A stretch of 64,000 nt of DNA from Nostoc sp. TCL26-01 (GTDB lineage Bacteria; Cyanobacteriota; Cyanobacteriia; Cyanobacteriales; Nostocaceae): the NCBI RefSeq assembly GCF_013393945.1, contig NZ_CP040297.1, positions 3,876,001 to 3,940,000 on the forward strand, written 5' to 3'. Under the pieces are notes generated by a model. The model searched no databases. It had not been told where the DNA came from and worked only from the letters and a program-made list of their open reading frames with translations. Positions 17,176 through 24,915 of the stretch are shown piece by piece (the stretch's first letter is position 1; every line of letters starts with the position of its first letter). Position numbers and translations under genes: made by a program.

Positions 17176-17216
17176 CGTCTTAACTCAATAAGATTAAATA
17201 AGAATTAGCTTGTCAT

Positions 17217-17245
17217 ACATAAAACGGATATTGTTACAATGCCAA
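17217..17245 (-). promoter_or_regulatory. possible promoter of cas10d
   Basis: On the minus strand TTGGCA (17245-17240) and TTATGT (17222-17217) are separated by 17 bp, about 42 bp before the cas10d ATG. The -10 match is weak, so this is only a candidate. Confidence 0.35.
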
Positions 17246-17288
17246 ACTTATAGATTTAAAAACTAGGTTTATTCGTACCTACCTAATT

Positions 17289-18308
17289 CTATTCAAATCC
17301 TTTCAATAATATGGCAACTTGCTCAGGAGCAGGTAGTTGATTTTTTAATTCTTGAGGCAATTTTGATACTACTTGATAAGTGCCTACACCAATCGGTTTA
17401 TTAGATTCCTTGAGTGCATATTCAACAACTGTTTTCTGTTTAGATTTGCAAAGAATAATTCCCACAGACGGATTTTCATCAGGTAGTTTTACTTTGTCAT
17501 CTAAAACAGCTAAATAAAACTGCATTTTGCCGACATATTCAGGTAGAAACTTGCCGATTTTCAGTTCTATAGCTACCAAACACTTTAAAGTACGATGATA
17601 TAACAGGATATCTATAAAATATTCTTCATCATCAATTTCTAGGCGATATTGACTACCAATAAATGCAAATTTACCGCCCATCTCTTGTAAAAATGGCTCA
17701 ACTCTGGTTAAAATTGCCTCTTCTAATTGTCGTTCACTATATTCATCTCCTAATTCCAAAAAATCAAAAGTATATTCATCTTTAACAGCTAGTTTTAATT
17801 GGTTACGAATTTCTGATGAAACAGTTTGGTCAAAATTAGTTTGATTTAGCAGAGTTTTTTCATAGGTTTGGTTTTCAATTTGGTGAATCAAAACATTCTT
17901 TGTCCAGCCAAATTTGCGCGTCATTTTGATATAAAATTCGCGTTCTAAGTCATCTTTGCACTTCTCTAAAATAACTATATTGTGAGTCCATCCAATTTCT
18001 GCCACCATTGGTGGCAGAATTTCTTTCGAGTGATAAGTCAGATAAAAATCTCGCATTCTCCAAATATTACGAGCAGAAAATCCGCTAATTCCTGGAAACT
18101 CTCCTTGTAAGTCTTTTGCTAACTGTTCTACTACAGATTTTCCCCAGCCAGCTTCCTGTTGTCGGGTAAAAATCATCCGTCCAATATCCCAGTAGAGAGC
18201 AATGAGTTCTTTATTTACGGCCTTCAGTGCTTCATACTGAGCAGAACGAATGCGTTGTTTGACTTCCATTAGTAAATTTCTGTAATCGTCTGGAATTGGT
18301 TTACTCAT
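17289..18308 (-). CDS. DUF1016/YhcG-type PDDEXK nuclease
   Basis: 339 aa. The N-terminal part is the DUF1016 winged-helix region (LYWDIGRMI, GWGKSVVEQLAKDLQ, GFSARNIWRMRDFY); the C-terminal part (about 180-330) is a PD-(D/E)XK nuclease with YFIDILLYHRTLKCLVAIELKIGKF giving the Asp and Glu-x-Lys signature. YhcG-type proteins are predicted nucleases found near restriction, toxin-antitoxin and other defence genes, with little biochemistry known. It follows the DUF433 gene by 17 bp and precedes cas10d, so it is cargo inside the cas locus rather than a standard Cas protein. Confidence 0.88.
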   Translation of the reverse strand: MSKPIPDDYRNLLMEVKQRIRSAQYEALKAVNKELIALYWDIGRMIFTRQQEAGWGKSVVEQLAKDLQGEFPGISGFSARNIWRMRDFYLTYHSKEILPPMVAEIGWTHNIVILEKCKDDLEREFYIKMTRKFGWTKNVLIHQIENQTYEKTLLNQTNFDQTVSSEIRNQLKLAVKDEYTFDFLELGDEYSERQLEEAILTRVEPFLQEMGGKFAFIGSQYRLEIDDEEYFIDILLYHRTLKCLVAIELKIGKFLPEYVGKMQFYLAVLDDKVKLPDENPSVGIILCKSKQKTVVEYALKESNKPIGVGTYQVVSKLPQELKNQLPAPEQVAILLKGFE

Positions 18309-18325
18309 AGCGGTAAATGTTCAAC

Positions 18326-18544
18326 TTATTCATCACAAACTGACCGACGTGTATAGATTAAACAGGCTTGTATATCTTCCCTTTCCAACCAAGGATAACC
18401 CTGTAGCAAAGTTTCGATACTGTCTCCTGCCGCTATCATTTCTAAAATATGTTCAACAGCTAGGCGGCGACTGCGAATAATTGGTTTACCACTAAATATT
18501 TGTGGGTTGACTGTGATTCGTTCTAATAGTTTTTGTTCGTTCAT
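18326..18544 (-). CDS. DUF433 protein (antitoxin-like)
   Basis: 72 aa. It has the DUF433 pattern RITVNPQIFSGKPIIRSRRLAVEHILEMIAAGDS and YPWLEREDIQACLIY, a helix-turn-helix-like fold. DUF433 proteins usually act as antitoxins beside a PIN-like (DUF5615) partner. No such partner follows; instead the DUF1016 nuclease starts 17 bp downstream, so the two may form a pair. The pair hypothesis rests only on spacing and order. Confidence 0.82.
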   Translation of the reverse strand: MNEQKLLERITVNPQIFSGKPIIRSRRLAVEHILEMIAAGDSIETLLQGYPWLEREDIQACLIYTRRSVCDE

Positions 18545-18617
18545 GGTTTATCTCAAAGATGTTTAAGTTTAAAGAGGGGGCTTTTGAAATGATGAATTCT
18601 TAGCCCCCTTAGTTAAC

Positions 18618-18800
18618 TTAAGCAGCCAATATCAATAACTCTCTACGAATTTGATGAGGCTGTTGTGGAAATAGGACGAGTTGCTCGTACCTGACACACT
18701 GTTGAACTTCTTCAACCTGAAACTCTTTACTATTGACTGGAGCAACCTGCCCAACTGTGTAAAGTTCCACATCAAAGAGAACTAATTGTTCACCACTCAT
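18618..18800 (-). CDS. 60-aa protein of unknown function in the cas locus
   Basis: I do not recognise it. Start ATG 18798-18800 is supported by a GGAG ribosome-binding site; the longer open frame upstream adds 18 residues without support. The protein contains the motif EQLVLF twice (in MSGEQLVLFDVE and VRYEQLVLFPQQ), separated by about 32 residues, and ends in RRELLILAA. There is no signal peptide and there are no cysteine pairs. It lies between the DUF433 gene and the orphan mini-CRISPR. It could be a small cas-linked regulator or toxin, but nothing in the sequence proves a function. Confidence 0.55.
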   Translation of the reverse strand: MSGEQLVLFDVELYTVGQVAPVNSKEFQVEEVQQCVRYEQLVLFPQQPHQIRRELLILAA

Positions 18801-19020
18801 TTTTGTTATCTCCAGGATTTGTCTGAATGGTGGTTTATGCCCTTTAAAGTTCATAAAAAGGTGTTACGCTACACGGATGCAAGCATCGGAACAGCGAATC
18901 TCCGTCTTTGTACTTGAAGGCTTACGCCACCAAGTAGACTTTAACACAGCTTTATAAGTTCAGCATCTGAAGACAAGTTTAATTTTGAGGACACATTTCT
19001 ATATAATTGAATGTAGAGGG
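18801..19020. other. non-coding region between the 60-aa gene and the mini-CRISPR
   Basis: The stretch contains a GATGC-AA-GCATC palindrome (about 18877-18888), then at 18900-18928 a sequence that matches the spacer of the neighbouring mini-CRISPR at 23 of 29 positions, including the 11-base run AGGCTTACGCC. A TATAAT hexamer at 19002-19007 stands 14 bp before the first orphan repeat and would drive plus-strand transcription. Confidence 0.5.
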
Positions 19021-19125
19021 TAACTAATAATCCCTATCAGGGATTGAAATTTCCGTTGCTGCACTTGCAGGCTTACGCCCTCCGACTGTAAATCAGTGCC
19101 TAAAATCCCTATCAGGGATTGAAAC
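19021..19125 (+). CRISPR. orphan mini-CRISPR: two degenerate repeats, one spacer
   Basis: Two partial copies of the array repeat, here in crRNA orientation on the plus strand: ATCCCTATCAGGGATTGAAA at 19030-19049 (followed by T instead of C) and at 19105-19124 (followed by C). The first also keeps TAACTAA with one inserted base; the 5' third of the second has diverged. The enclosed 38-bp spacer is 19051-19088. The second repeat ends one base before the cas3 stop codon (19127-19129). A TATAAT box at 19002-19007 could start a transcript through the unit. Orientation is opposite to the main array and to all cas genes here. It may be a decayed array or a specialised guide RNA. Confidence 0.8.
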
Positions 19126-19126
19126 C

Positions 19127-21304
19127 TCAACCAATCCATATCTCATCTCCTTTGCTTTTAAATGTGTACGCCAAAGTATCAAGCAACAATGCTGATTGAC
19201 CAAAAGCGATCGCATACGGTGCGTTAGCATCATGAAAGCTATACTGATCGCTAATGGGGTAAATCTGAAAGTGCATCGGTAGCCGTAGCCGCATCCGCAC
19301 TTCCGCTACAGGACGGCGCAGCACGTAGCAGACTAAACCTTCTTTCTTCAATTTTTTGTTAATTTCCCCAATCCAGTAGTTTTCAGGTTGCCAAATTTCC
19401 ACGCCCTTTAAAACCTGAACTTTCCAAGCATCTGCAATTGGTTGCAAGTCGCCAGAATAAGTAAACTTCCAATTTAGCCGTTCCTCGCGGTAGGAACGCA
19501 ACTTCATAAATGCTAGACAGTGAGCAAATCTGCCTTTGGCTATGGGTTGTCCAGTGCGTGCTGCGGTTTCTTTAAGTGTCCGTGTAAATGCCGCATCTGT
19601 CCACATTTCAATTTCTAAATTCCCTAAAATGCTTGGTAAATCGTAGGTTTTAAATCTGTCTAGTTCATTTTCTTCGGTCAAATCATACAAACCACATTGC
19701 AGAGGACTCGAACCGCGAAAACTAGCAGCATCATCTGCAATGGGATTTCCTGATTTACCTCCTATCTCCTGCCATTCTTTCAACCATCGTTTTATACTGC
19801 CTGCATGACACTTCAGCTTAGTATCAAAAACCTGTTCGCAAGCTTGGCTAAATGCCTTTAAACTAGCTGCATACTGTTGTTGAATGGTCTTATCTTGCAG
19901 TTTCCAACAAATTTTAACTGACTGTACTGCACCCCAACGTTTGTAATAGCCACGAAAATCATTAATTTGGCGATATTTATCAGCAATTATGTGATGAAAA
20001 CTAGGGCGATCGCAAATTTGATTGACTTCTAAAGGTGGTGTATCTCCCAGAAATAAACGTTCTACCAAAAAGTTAGGAATTACGGCAAAAGCTGTAAAAT
20101 TTTGAAACTGAATTTCTTTACCATCTTTCTCATAGTTATCATGCCTACCTAAGCGACCCAATCGTTGAATAAAGTTACCTGCATCGGAAGATTCAAAAAT
20201 CAAGAAATTGATTTTAAAATCGACACCTACATCAATAGTACTAGTGCCAATAAGTAAATCTGCTTTTAATGAATCCTCTCTCTGAGTTTTACTTGATAAA
20301 CCTGTATTTTCCTCTACTGTTAAATCATGAGCTTGGAAAATTAGCTTAAAAAATTGTTTAAGTCTCTTAACTGCTGCAATGGAATTAAGAATTATTGCTC
20401 CTTTACTTCCGGGATATTGCTGAAACTGCTCTAAAATCAAATTGCTATTTTCTTTTAACCAAGCTTCTGATGCTTTAAAGCTCGGTTCTAGAGGAATAAA
20501 ATTCAGCGAGATTGTCCGTGCAACTTGTCGCCATCCTTGGGTTTTAAGTTGCTGTTCTTGTTCTAGTGTATCAGGAAATTGATATTTATCTTGCTCAATA
20601 GGATTGATTTCTTGACAACGAAATCCCGCCAATTTTAATCTATCAATTAGATTACTATCTGGTGTTGCAGAAAGGAACAGAAATTTCTTGCGGCGATTTG
20701 TACAGCGAATTAACAACATGGTGTTAATCACACTGGCTATCTGTGGTGCAGCAAAAACATGAAATTCATCAAAAATAAACAAGTCAAAATCTTTGTCGAT
20801 TTTTCCCCAGAGTTTGTCGGGACTATCACCGTGAATTATGTAAGCCCCTCTATGTAAATAATGGAAAATATCAGGGTTGGTTAATAAGGCTTCTCTTTGG
20901 CTGGTAAGCGTACCAATTGCTTGACCTTTTTTCAATCCTTCATTTTCTGCATAAATTTCTAAATCAGCACCACTCAATCTGACTACACGCGGTTGATTTG
21001 CTGGTTGAAATATTTCTACATATCCTTGAATCTGCGTTTCTTGATCACGGGCTAATTCGTTAGTTGGGTAAAGTCCAATTGCGGAAAATTCCCCCTGAAG
21101 AACTTCTAAATATGCAGCCAAGCTTTTACCATCGCCTGTCATTGCAGTGTTGAATACTACGTCAATATTGGGATTACGTAGTGCTTCTAAAGTAGCGACT
21201 TGATGCCAAGATAGTGACCAACCTTTTGGTATTTGCACCCCATCAGGTGTGGGGACGGTTTGGGAATAAATGGGTTTGAGATTAATTTTGTAACTTTCGG
21301 ACAT
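19127..21304 (-). CDS. cas3: type I-D Cas3 helicase (Cas3')
   Basis: 725 aa superfamily 2 helicase that unwinds and translocates on target DNA; the nuclease part resides in Cas10d. Motifs (from my start): Walker A TAMTGDGKS (53-61), Walker B as DEFH (179-182), motif III SAT (212-214), and motif VI QRLGRLGRHD. No HD domain is present, as is normal for type I-D. I use ATG 21302-21304 (MSESYKINLKP); the longer frame begins at a TTG inside the likely promoter. It is divergent from the WYL regulator, and its 3' end touches the orphan mini-CRISPR. Confidence 0.94.
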   Translation of the reverse strand: MSESYKINLKPIYSQTVPTPDGVQIPKGWSLSWHQVATLEALRNPNIDVVFNTAMTGDGKSLAAYLEVLQGEFSAIGLYPTNELARDQETQIQGYVEIFQPANQPRVVRLSGADLEIYAENEGLKKGQAIGTLTSQREALLTNPDIFHYLHRGAYIIHGDSPDKLWGKIDKDFDLFIFDEFHVFAAPQIASVINTMLLIRCTNRRKKFLFLSATPDSNLIDRLKLAGFRCQEINPIEQDKYQFPDTLEQEQQLKTQGWRQVARTISLNFIPLEPSFKASEAWLKENSNLILEQFQQYPGSKGAIILNSIAAVKRLKQFFKLIFQAHDLTVEENTGLSSKTQREDSLKADLLIGTSTIDVGVDFKINFLIFESSDAGNFIQRLGRLGRHDNYEKDGKEIQFQNFTAFAVIPNFLVERLFLGDTPPLEVNQICDRPSFHHIIADKYRQINDFRGYYKRWGAVQSVKICWKLQDKTIQQQYAASLKAFSQACEQVFDTKLKCHAGSIKRWLKEWQEIGGKSGNPIADDAASFRGSSPLQCGLYDLTEENELDRFKTYDLPSILGNLEIEMWTDAAFTRTLKETAARTGQPIAKGRFAHCLAFMKLRSYREERLNWKFTYSGDLQPIADAWKVQVLKGVEIWQPENYWIGEINKKLKKEGLVCYVLRRPVAEVRMRLRLPMHFQIYPISDQYSFHDANAPYAIAFGQSALLLDTLAYTFKSKGDEIWIG

Positions 21305-21380
21305 AAACTTAAATAGTGTCCGTAACTGGTTGTTAAAAACTATATTGGCACGCAAAATAGAAGTTGACAAGAGAATAGCT

Positions 21381-21393
21381 GTATAAAGTATAC
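21381..21393. promoter_or_regulatory. palindromic candidate operator between cas3 and the regulator
   Basis: GTATA-AAG-TATAC is a perfect 5-bp inverted repeat with a 3-bp centre, 11 bp before the regulator ATG and within the 100-bp divergent region. A TTGACA hexamer at 21364-21369 lies just upstream. It is a natural candidate site for autoregulation by the regulator, but this is inference from position and symmetry only. Confidence 0.4.
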
Positions 21394-21404
21394 GGACATT
21401 TTTA

Positions 21405-22271
21405 ATGAGTCGAAAAGGTCAATCTATTACACTGTCGATATCAGAACGCGATAAAGCTGAGTTAGAAAACTTAGCTCTGGAATTTGGTATGATGTGGGGC
21501 GATCGCCCGAATATCTCTAAACTCATAGAAGCGATCGCTCGTCATCAGTTAACTATTGGTAAAAATTACGACTGGAAAGAATCGCGTATCCGTGCGCTTG
21601 ACCGAGCAATGCGAGTATTAGCAGACATCGGGCAGAATGAGCAAGCACAGATAATCGCACAAATGTTACTCGAACGTAGTGAACTACCAATACTTCTGCG
21701 AACCGAGATTGAAAGTTTTATCGGAAACTTACCGCCACAGTGGCGTTTAGAAATAGACCGTTACATCTTACGTCAGCAACCGTTTCAACTTAGTTATCAA
21801 GATGCTAGACATCACGTTTGGAATTTTACTGTACGTTACGCCCAAGTTACACCACACGAAAAACGTCAATATCTTGATTGTTGGTGTGAGGAAACCGAGG
21901 GTAACTTGGATGTAGAAGAATTACACCACAATTGGAGTTTGCGTTTAGATAGAATACACGACGCAGCAGTTTTACCTGTGACGGGTGAGTGGCGTTTGGG
22001 GTTATCAGAAATAGATGTAGAAATGTATCTATTTACAGGTTTAGCCTTTGCTTATCAACCTAAACCAGAAGACAAAATCAATGAATGGCTTCCAGATACA
22101 CAAAAAATACGGCGAGTTGTGAGGCGTGTCTTTAGTACATTTTGGTTTATTCGAGAAGTGATGCAATATGCTCCTGATTGTGTAATTGTAGCGCCGGAGA
22201 ATGTGCGATCGCTTATTCAACAAAAACTGCTTACCTTATGTCAGTTGTACGACCTTGAAATTAAGCAGTAA
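21405..22271 (+). CDS. WYL-domain transcriptional regulator of the CRISPR locus
   Basis: 288 aa. The N-terminal 45 residues (SITLSISERDKAELENLA) resemble a ribbon-helix-helix DNA-binding segment. The centre (about 125-190) has the WYL-type pattern with QYLDCWCEE and SLRLDRIHDAAVL. A comparable WYL protein (Sll7009) has been reported to repress the type I-D CRISPR1 system of Synechocystis 6803, and this gene occupies the matching position, divergent from cas3. WYL domains sense ligands such as nucleic acids, so this is the probable switch for the operon. Start ATG 21405. Confidence 0.82.
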   Translation: MSRKGQSITLSISERDKAELENLALEFGMMWGDRPNISKLIEAIARHQLTIGKNYDWKESRIRALDRAMRVLADIGQNEQAQIIAQMLLERSELPILLRTEIESFIGNLPPQWRLEIDRYILRQQPFQLSYQDARHHVWNFTVRYAQVTPHEKRQYLDCWCEETEGNLDVEELHHNWSLRLDRIHDAAVLPVTGEWRLGLSEIDVEMYLFTGLAFAYQPKPEDKINEWLPDTQKIRRVVRRVFSTFWFIREVMQYAPDCVIVAPENVRSLIQQKLLTLCQLYDLEIKQ

Positions 22272-22444
22272 ATTAATTCATCTGCTCAAATCAGTTCACT
22301 TATCAAAGCGAATTCCGATAGGGACTTTGCTAGCATCCGCTTGATTTCTCATCTGTTTCCAGAATTTTGCATAAATCTCCAGTTTACCGATGATAGTTCA
22401 AGTGTCATCAATCTTCCTCAACAGCAAATCGACAGGAGACAAAA

Positions 22445-22702
22445 ATGAAACTCTATTATCGCGGTGCTAGCTACGAATGCAATCCTCATAGTGTTGCAAA
22501 CAGAGAAGTACAACAGCCGTTTCAACCATCTGCCAGAAGAGGAACAGCTTATAATTTAATGTATCGTGGAGTGAGTTATCATGTTGACCCCAGCGCCCCA
22601 ATGGAAGATACTACTCAACCATCCGTAACCTATAAATTGAGCTTTCGCGGAATTAACTACCTTGTCAATCGAAATATACAAGGTAAAGTTAGTTTAGTTT
22701 AA
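22445..22702 (+). CDS. DUF4278 domain small protein
   Basis: 85 aa, cytoplasmic. It consists of three related units with the pattern LxxRGxxY (KLYYRGASYECNP, NLMYRGVSYHVDP, KLSFRGINYLVNR), typical of the cyanobacterial DUF4278 family, whose function is unknown. A good ribosome-binding site (AGGAG) precedes the ATG by about 6 nt. It stands alone downstream of the CRISPR regulator. The 173-bp gap before it shows nothing that I can name. Confidence 0.82.
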   Translation: MKLYYRGASYECNPHSVANREVQQPFQPSARRGTAYNLMYRGVSYHVDPSAPMEDTTQPSVTYKLSFRGINYLVNRNIQGKVSLV

Positions 22703-22893
22703 TTTCTCAAGGCGATTTTACTAGCGTAGCAAGATTACAGTATAAGTATAGTCAAGAATTGTCAGTTGGGGAGCCAATGCACTTAATCCAACCTACATCT
22801 AATACTTGCTTCGTTCCCTATTCTCTCGCTACGCAAGTAATTTCAGGAATCAAATCAAGTAGTCCATAGTCAAAATCAAGTTTTTTTAAACTG

Positions 22894-22920
22894 TTGACTA
22901 TTGACTATTGACTATTGACT
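22894..22920. repeat. heptamer repeat (TTGACTA)
   Basis: Nearly four tandem TTGACTA units ending next to the stop codon of the CobO-like gene. One of many tracts of this repeat in the window. Confidence 0.8.
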
Positions 22921-22923
22921 AAT

Positions 22924-24060
22924 TTAAAAATCAACACCCCGTTTTAGTTCTACGCCATGATTAGCGTAGTGTTTATGACAATAAACTTCCGAGTGAATGC
23001 TGGCTAAATCAAAGTAATCAGGGTGATTTTGACAACGGCCAGTAATGATAATCTCGGTGTCACGAGGTTTACGTAATAAAGCTTGGACAATGGGTTCAAC
23101 GGGAAGCAATTCTAAGTCAACGGTGGGATTAAGTTCATCGAGGATGATGGTTTTGTAGAGTCCAGAAGCGATCGCTGTTTTGGCGATTTCCCAACCCCGT
23201 TCGGCTTCTATATAGTCTAATTCTTGGCGGGAATTGCGCCAGACGATCGCATCTCGACCGCAGCGTTGATGATCCACCACTTCCGGATAAGATTGACGTA
23301 AGGCGGCGATCGCTGCATCTTCTGTATAACCACTACCACCTTTGAGCCACTGCATAATCAGTACCCGCGTTGAACCGGGATGGTTGATACCTCTACCAAT
23401 GGCCTGTAAAGCTTTACCTAAAGCACTGGTAGATTTACCTTTACCCGCACCTGTATAAATTTCGATCCCTTGAATCAAGAGTTCATTGGCAATGGGATGG
23501 TGTTGGGGTTTCATTTCTGAGTGCAAATCCGCAATGTCGAGTAATTTTTGTGGCGCACCTCTACCAGTGGCAATGATTTCCAATTCTTGCGGCTTAGATT
23601 TTATTGTCTGCACTACCTCATCAACAGAAAGCAAGCCCAAATCGAGGACGGGGTTAAGTTCATCCAAAACGACAACAGAATATAAACCAGAAGCAATTGC
23701 TCCTTTGGCTACATCCCAACCCCGCGCCGCTTCCACACGATCAAAATTTGTAATCTCCTCCACACCAAAAAATTCTGCTCTCCCAGTGCGGACTTGATCG
23801 ATTAAATGTGGAAATCCACGCTGTAGGGCAGCGATCGCTCCATCTTCATCATAATCACGCTCAGGCCCTTTTAAAAACCGTAGCAATAGTACCCGATTAG
23901 AATTGTTGGGTGTATTTATCCCCAAGCCAATCGAGCGCAAAACAACCCCCAAAGCTGCTTGAGACTTACCTTTACCCACACCATCATATATGTGAATTTG
24001 ACCAGTAAGCCGTTCTGAACGCACTTGCGCCGTGCGGATACCGATACCGTTCCTTGTCAT
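22924..24060 (-). CDS. two-domain CobO/BtuR-like ATP:corrinoid adenosyltransferase
   Basis: 378 aa made of two tandem CobO-type P-loop domains. Walker A is GVGKGKS in the first and GAGKGKS in the second; each is followed by the matching blocks LGxxLRSIGLGIN / LGKALQAIGRGIN, LLRFLKGPE / IMQWLKGGS and VVLDELNP / IILDELNP. Standard CobO (about 200 aa) adenosylates corrinoids in B12 synthesis. Both P-loops look intact here, so either half could bind ATP. I start at ATG 24058-24060, since the longer frame begins with TTG inside a repeat-flanked stretch. Function in B12 metabolism is likely but unproven. Confidence 0.8.
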   Translation of the reverse strand: MTRNGIGIRTAQVRSERLTGQIHIYDGVGKGKSQAALGVVLRSIGLGINTPNNSNRVLLLRFLKGPERDYDEDGAIAALQRGFPHLIDQVRTGRAEFFGVEEITNFDRVEAARGWDVAKGAIASGLYSVVVLDELNPVLDLGLLSVDEVVQTIKSKPQELEIIATGRGAPQKLLDIADLHSEMKPQHHPIANELLIQGIEIYTGAGKGKSTSALGKALQAIGRGINHPGSTRVLIMQWLKGGSGYTEDAAIAALRQSYPEVVDHQRCGRDAIVWRNSRQELDYIEAERGWEIAKTAIASGLYKTIILDELNPTVDLELLPVEPIVQALLRKPRDTEIIITGRCQNHPDYFDLASIHSEVYCHKHYANHGVELKRGVDF

Positions 24061-24110
24061 CTGTTGCAAAGCTCTAATGTGGCAGTCTCCTATCTTACCG
24101 AAGGTAAGAG

Positions 24111-24240
24111 TCAATAGTCATTAGTCAATGGTCAATGGTCAATGGTCAATGGTCAATGGTCAATGGTCAATGGTCAATGGTCATTAGTCAATGGTCAATA
24201 GTCAATAGTCATTAGTCAATGGTCAATAGTCATTAGTCAC
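24111..24240. repeat. long heptamer repeat tract (GGTCAAT / AGTCATT units)
   Basis: About 18 tandem 7-bp units of the TCAATGG/TCAATAG/TCATTAG series, the longest such tract in the window. It lies between the divergent CobO-like gene and fraC. Confidence 0.9.
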
Positions 24241-24336
24241 TCCCTCACTCAGCACTCACTACTCACTACTTCATACACACCAAGATCGTAAATTACGGCT
24301 ATACTCTCTACAGTTTCTTTTTTCTCTTGGTTACTT

Positions 24337-24882
24337 ATGTTTGAAGACATTACGCTGCCGAGTATTTTGCCTGTGGGTGCATTTTTGTTTAATTTATTAT
24401 TTTTACTGATTGCTATCCCGATAGAAGCTTATGTCTATCATCTGCGCTTGAAGTTTGATAAAAAAACTAGTACTTTTTATGCGATCGCTGTCAATATATT
24501 TTCTGGGGTGCTTGGTTGGGTTATCTTCTTTTTTATAGAGCCTGTACTGCCAGTAGAATTAAAAGCAGACTTAATTGGCTATGTATTTTTTAATATTTTT
24601 AAATCACCTAATGCTCAAGGAATGATAATTTTAACTACTTTTAGTATTTTCTTTGCCACTTTTTTGATGAAGTTTTTCCTGCTCAGAATATTTGTATTTT
24701 CCTTAAGTGATGATTTAAAAATAGGTAAGGATAAGCAAGAAATACAAGTACTTCAGCGTCAAAAATGGCGCATTTTGAGTAGAGCTAGATTTCAAGGTAC
24801 AAATTTAGTTACGACTACACTGATTGCTAATTCATTAAGTTACACTGGCATTACTCTTATTTTACTACTGCGTAATAGATAA
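24337..24882 (+). CDS. fraC: filament integrity protein FraC
   Basis: 181 aa integral membrane protein with three or four hydrophobic segments (about 12-32, 48-66, 95-118 and 160-178). In Anabaena PCC 7120 FraC (179 aa) sits at the septa between cells and is needed for filament integrity and intercellular exchange. The start MFEDITLPSILPVG, the AIPIEAYV segment, the size, and the following fraD and fraE fit that assignment. The gene opens a co-directional cluster, 34 bp upstream of fraD. The upstream region is filled with heptamer repeats, leaving about 95 bp for a promoter. Confidence 0.88.
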   Translation: MFEDITLPSILPVGAFLFNLLFLLIAIPIEAYVYHLRLKFDKKTSTFYAIAVNIFSGVLGWVIFFFIEPVLPVELKADLIGYVFFNIFKSPNAQGMIILTTFSIFFATFLMKFFLLRIFVFSLSDDLKIGKDKQEIQVLQRQKWRILSRARFQGTNLVTTTLIANSLSYTGITLILLLRNR

Positions 24883-24915
24883 GTAAATACCTAAATAGTT
24901 GATGGAGGTATATTT

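Noticed and set aside
17176..17288. Match of the mini-CRISPR spacer to the cas10d promoter, as expected for CreR autorepression
   Set aside because: Only short chance matches (CCGTT) are visible; nothing comparable to the 23-of-29 match at 18900.
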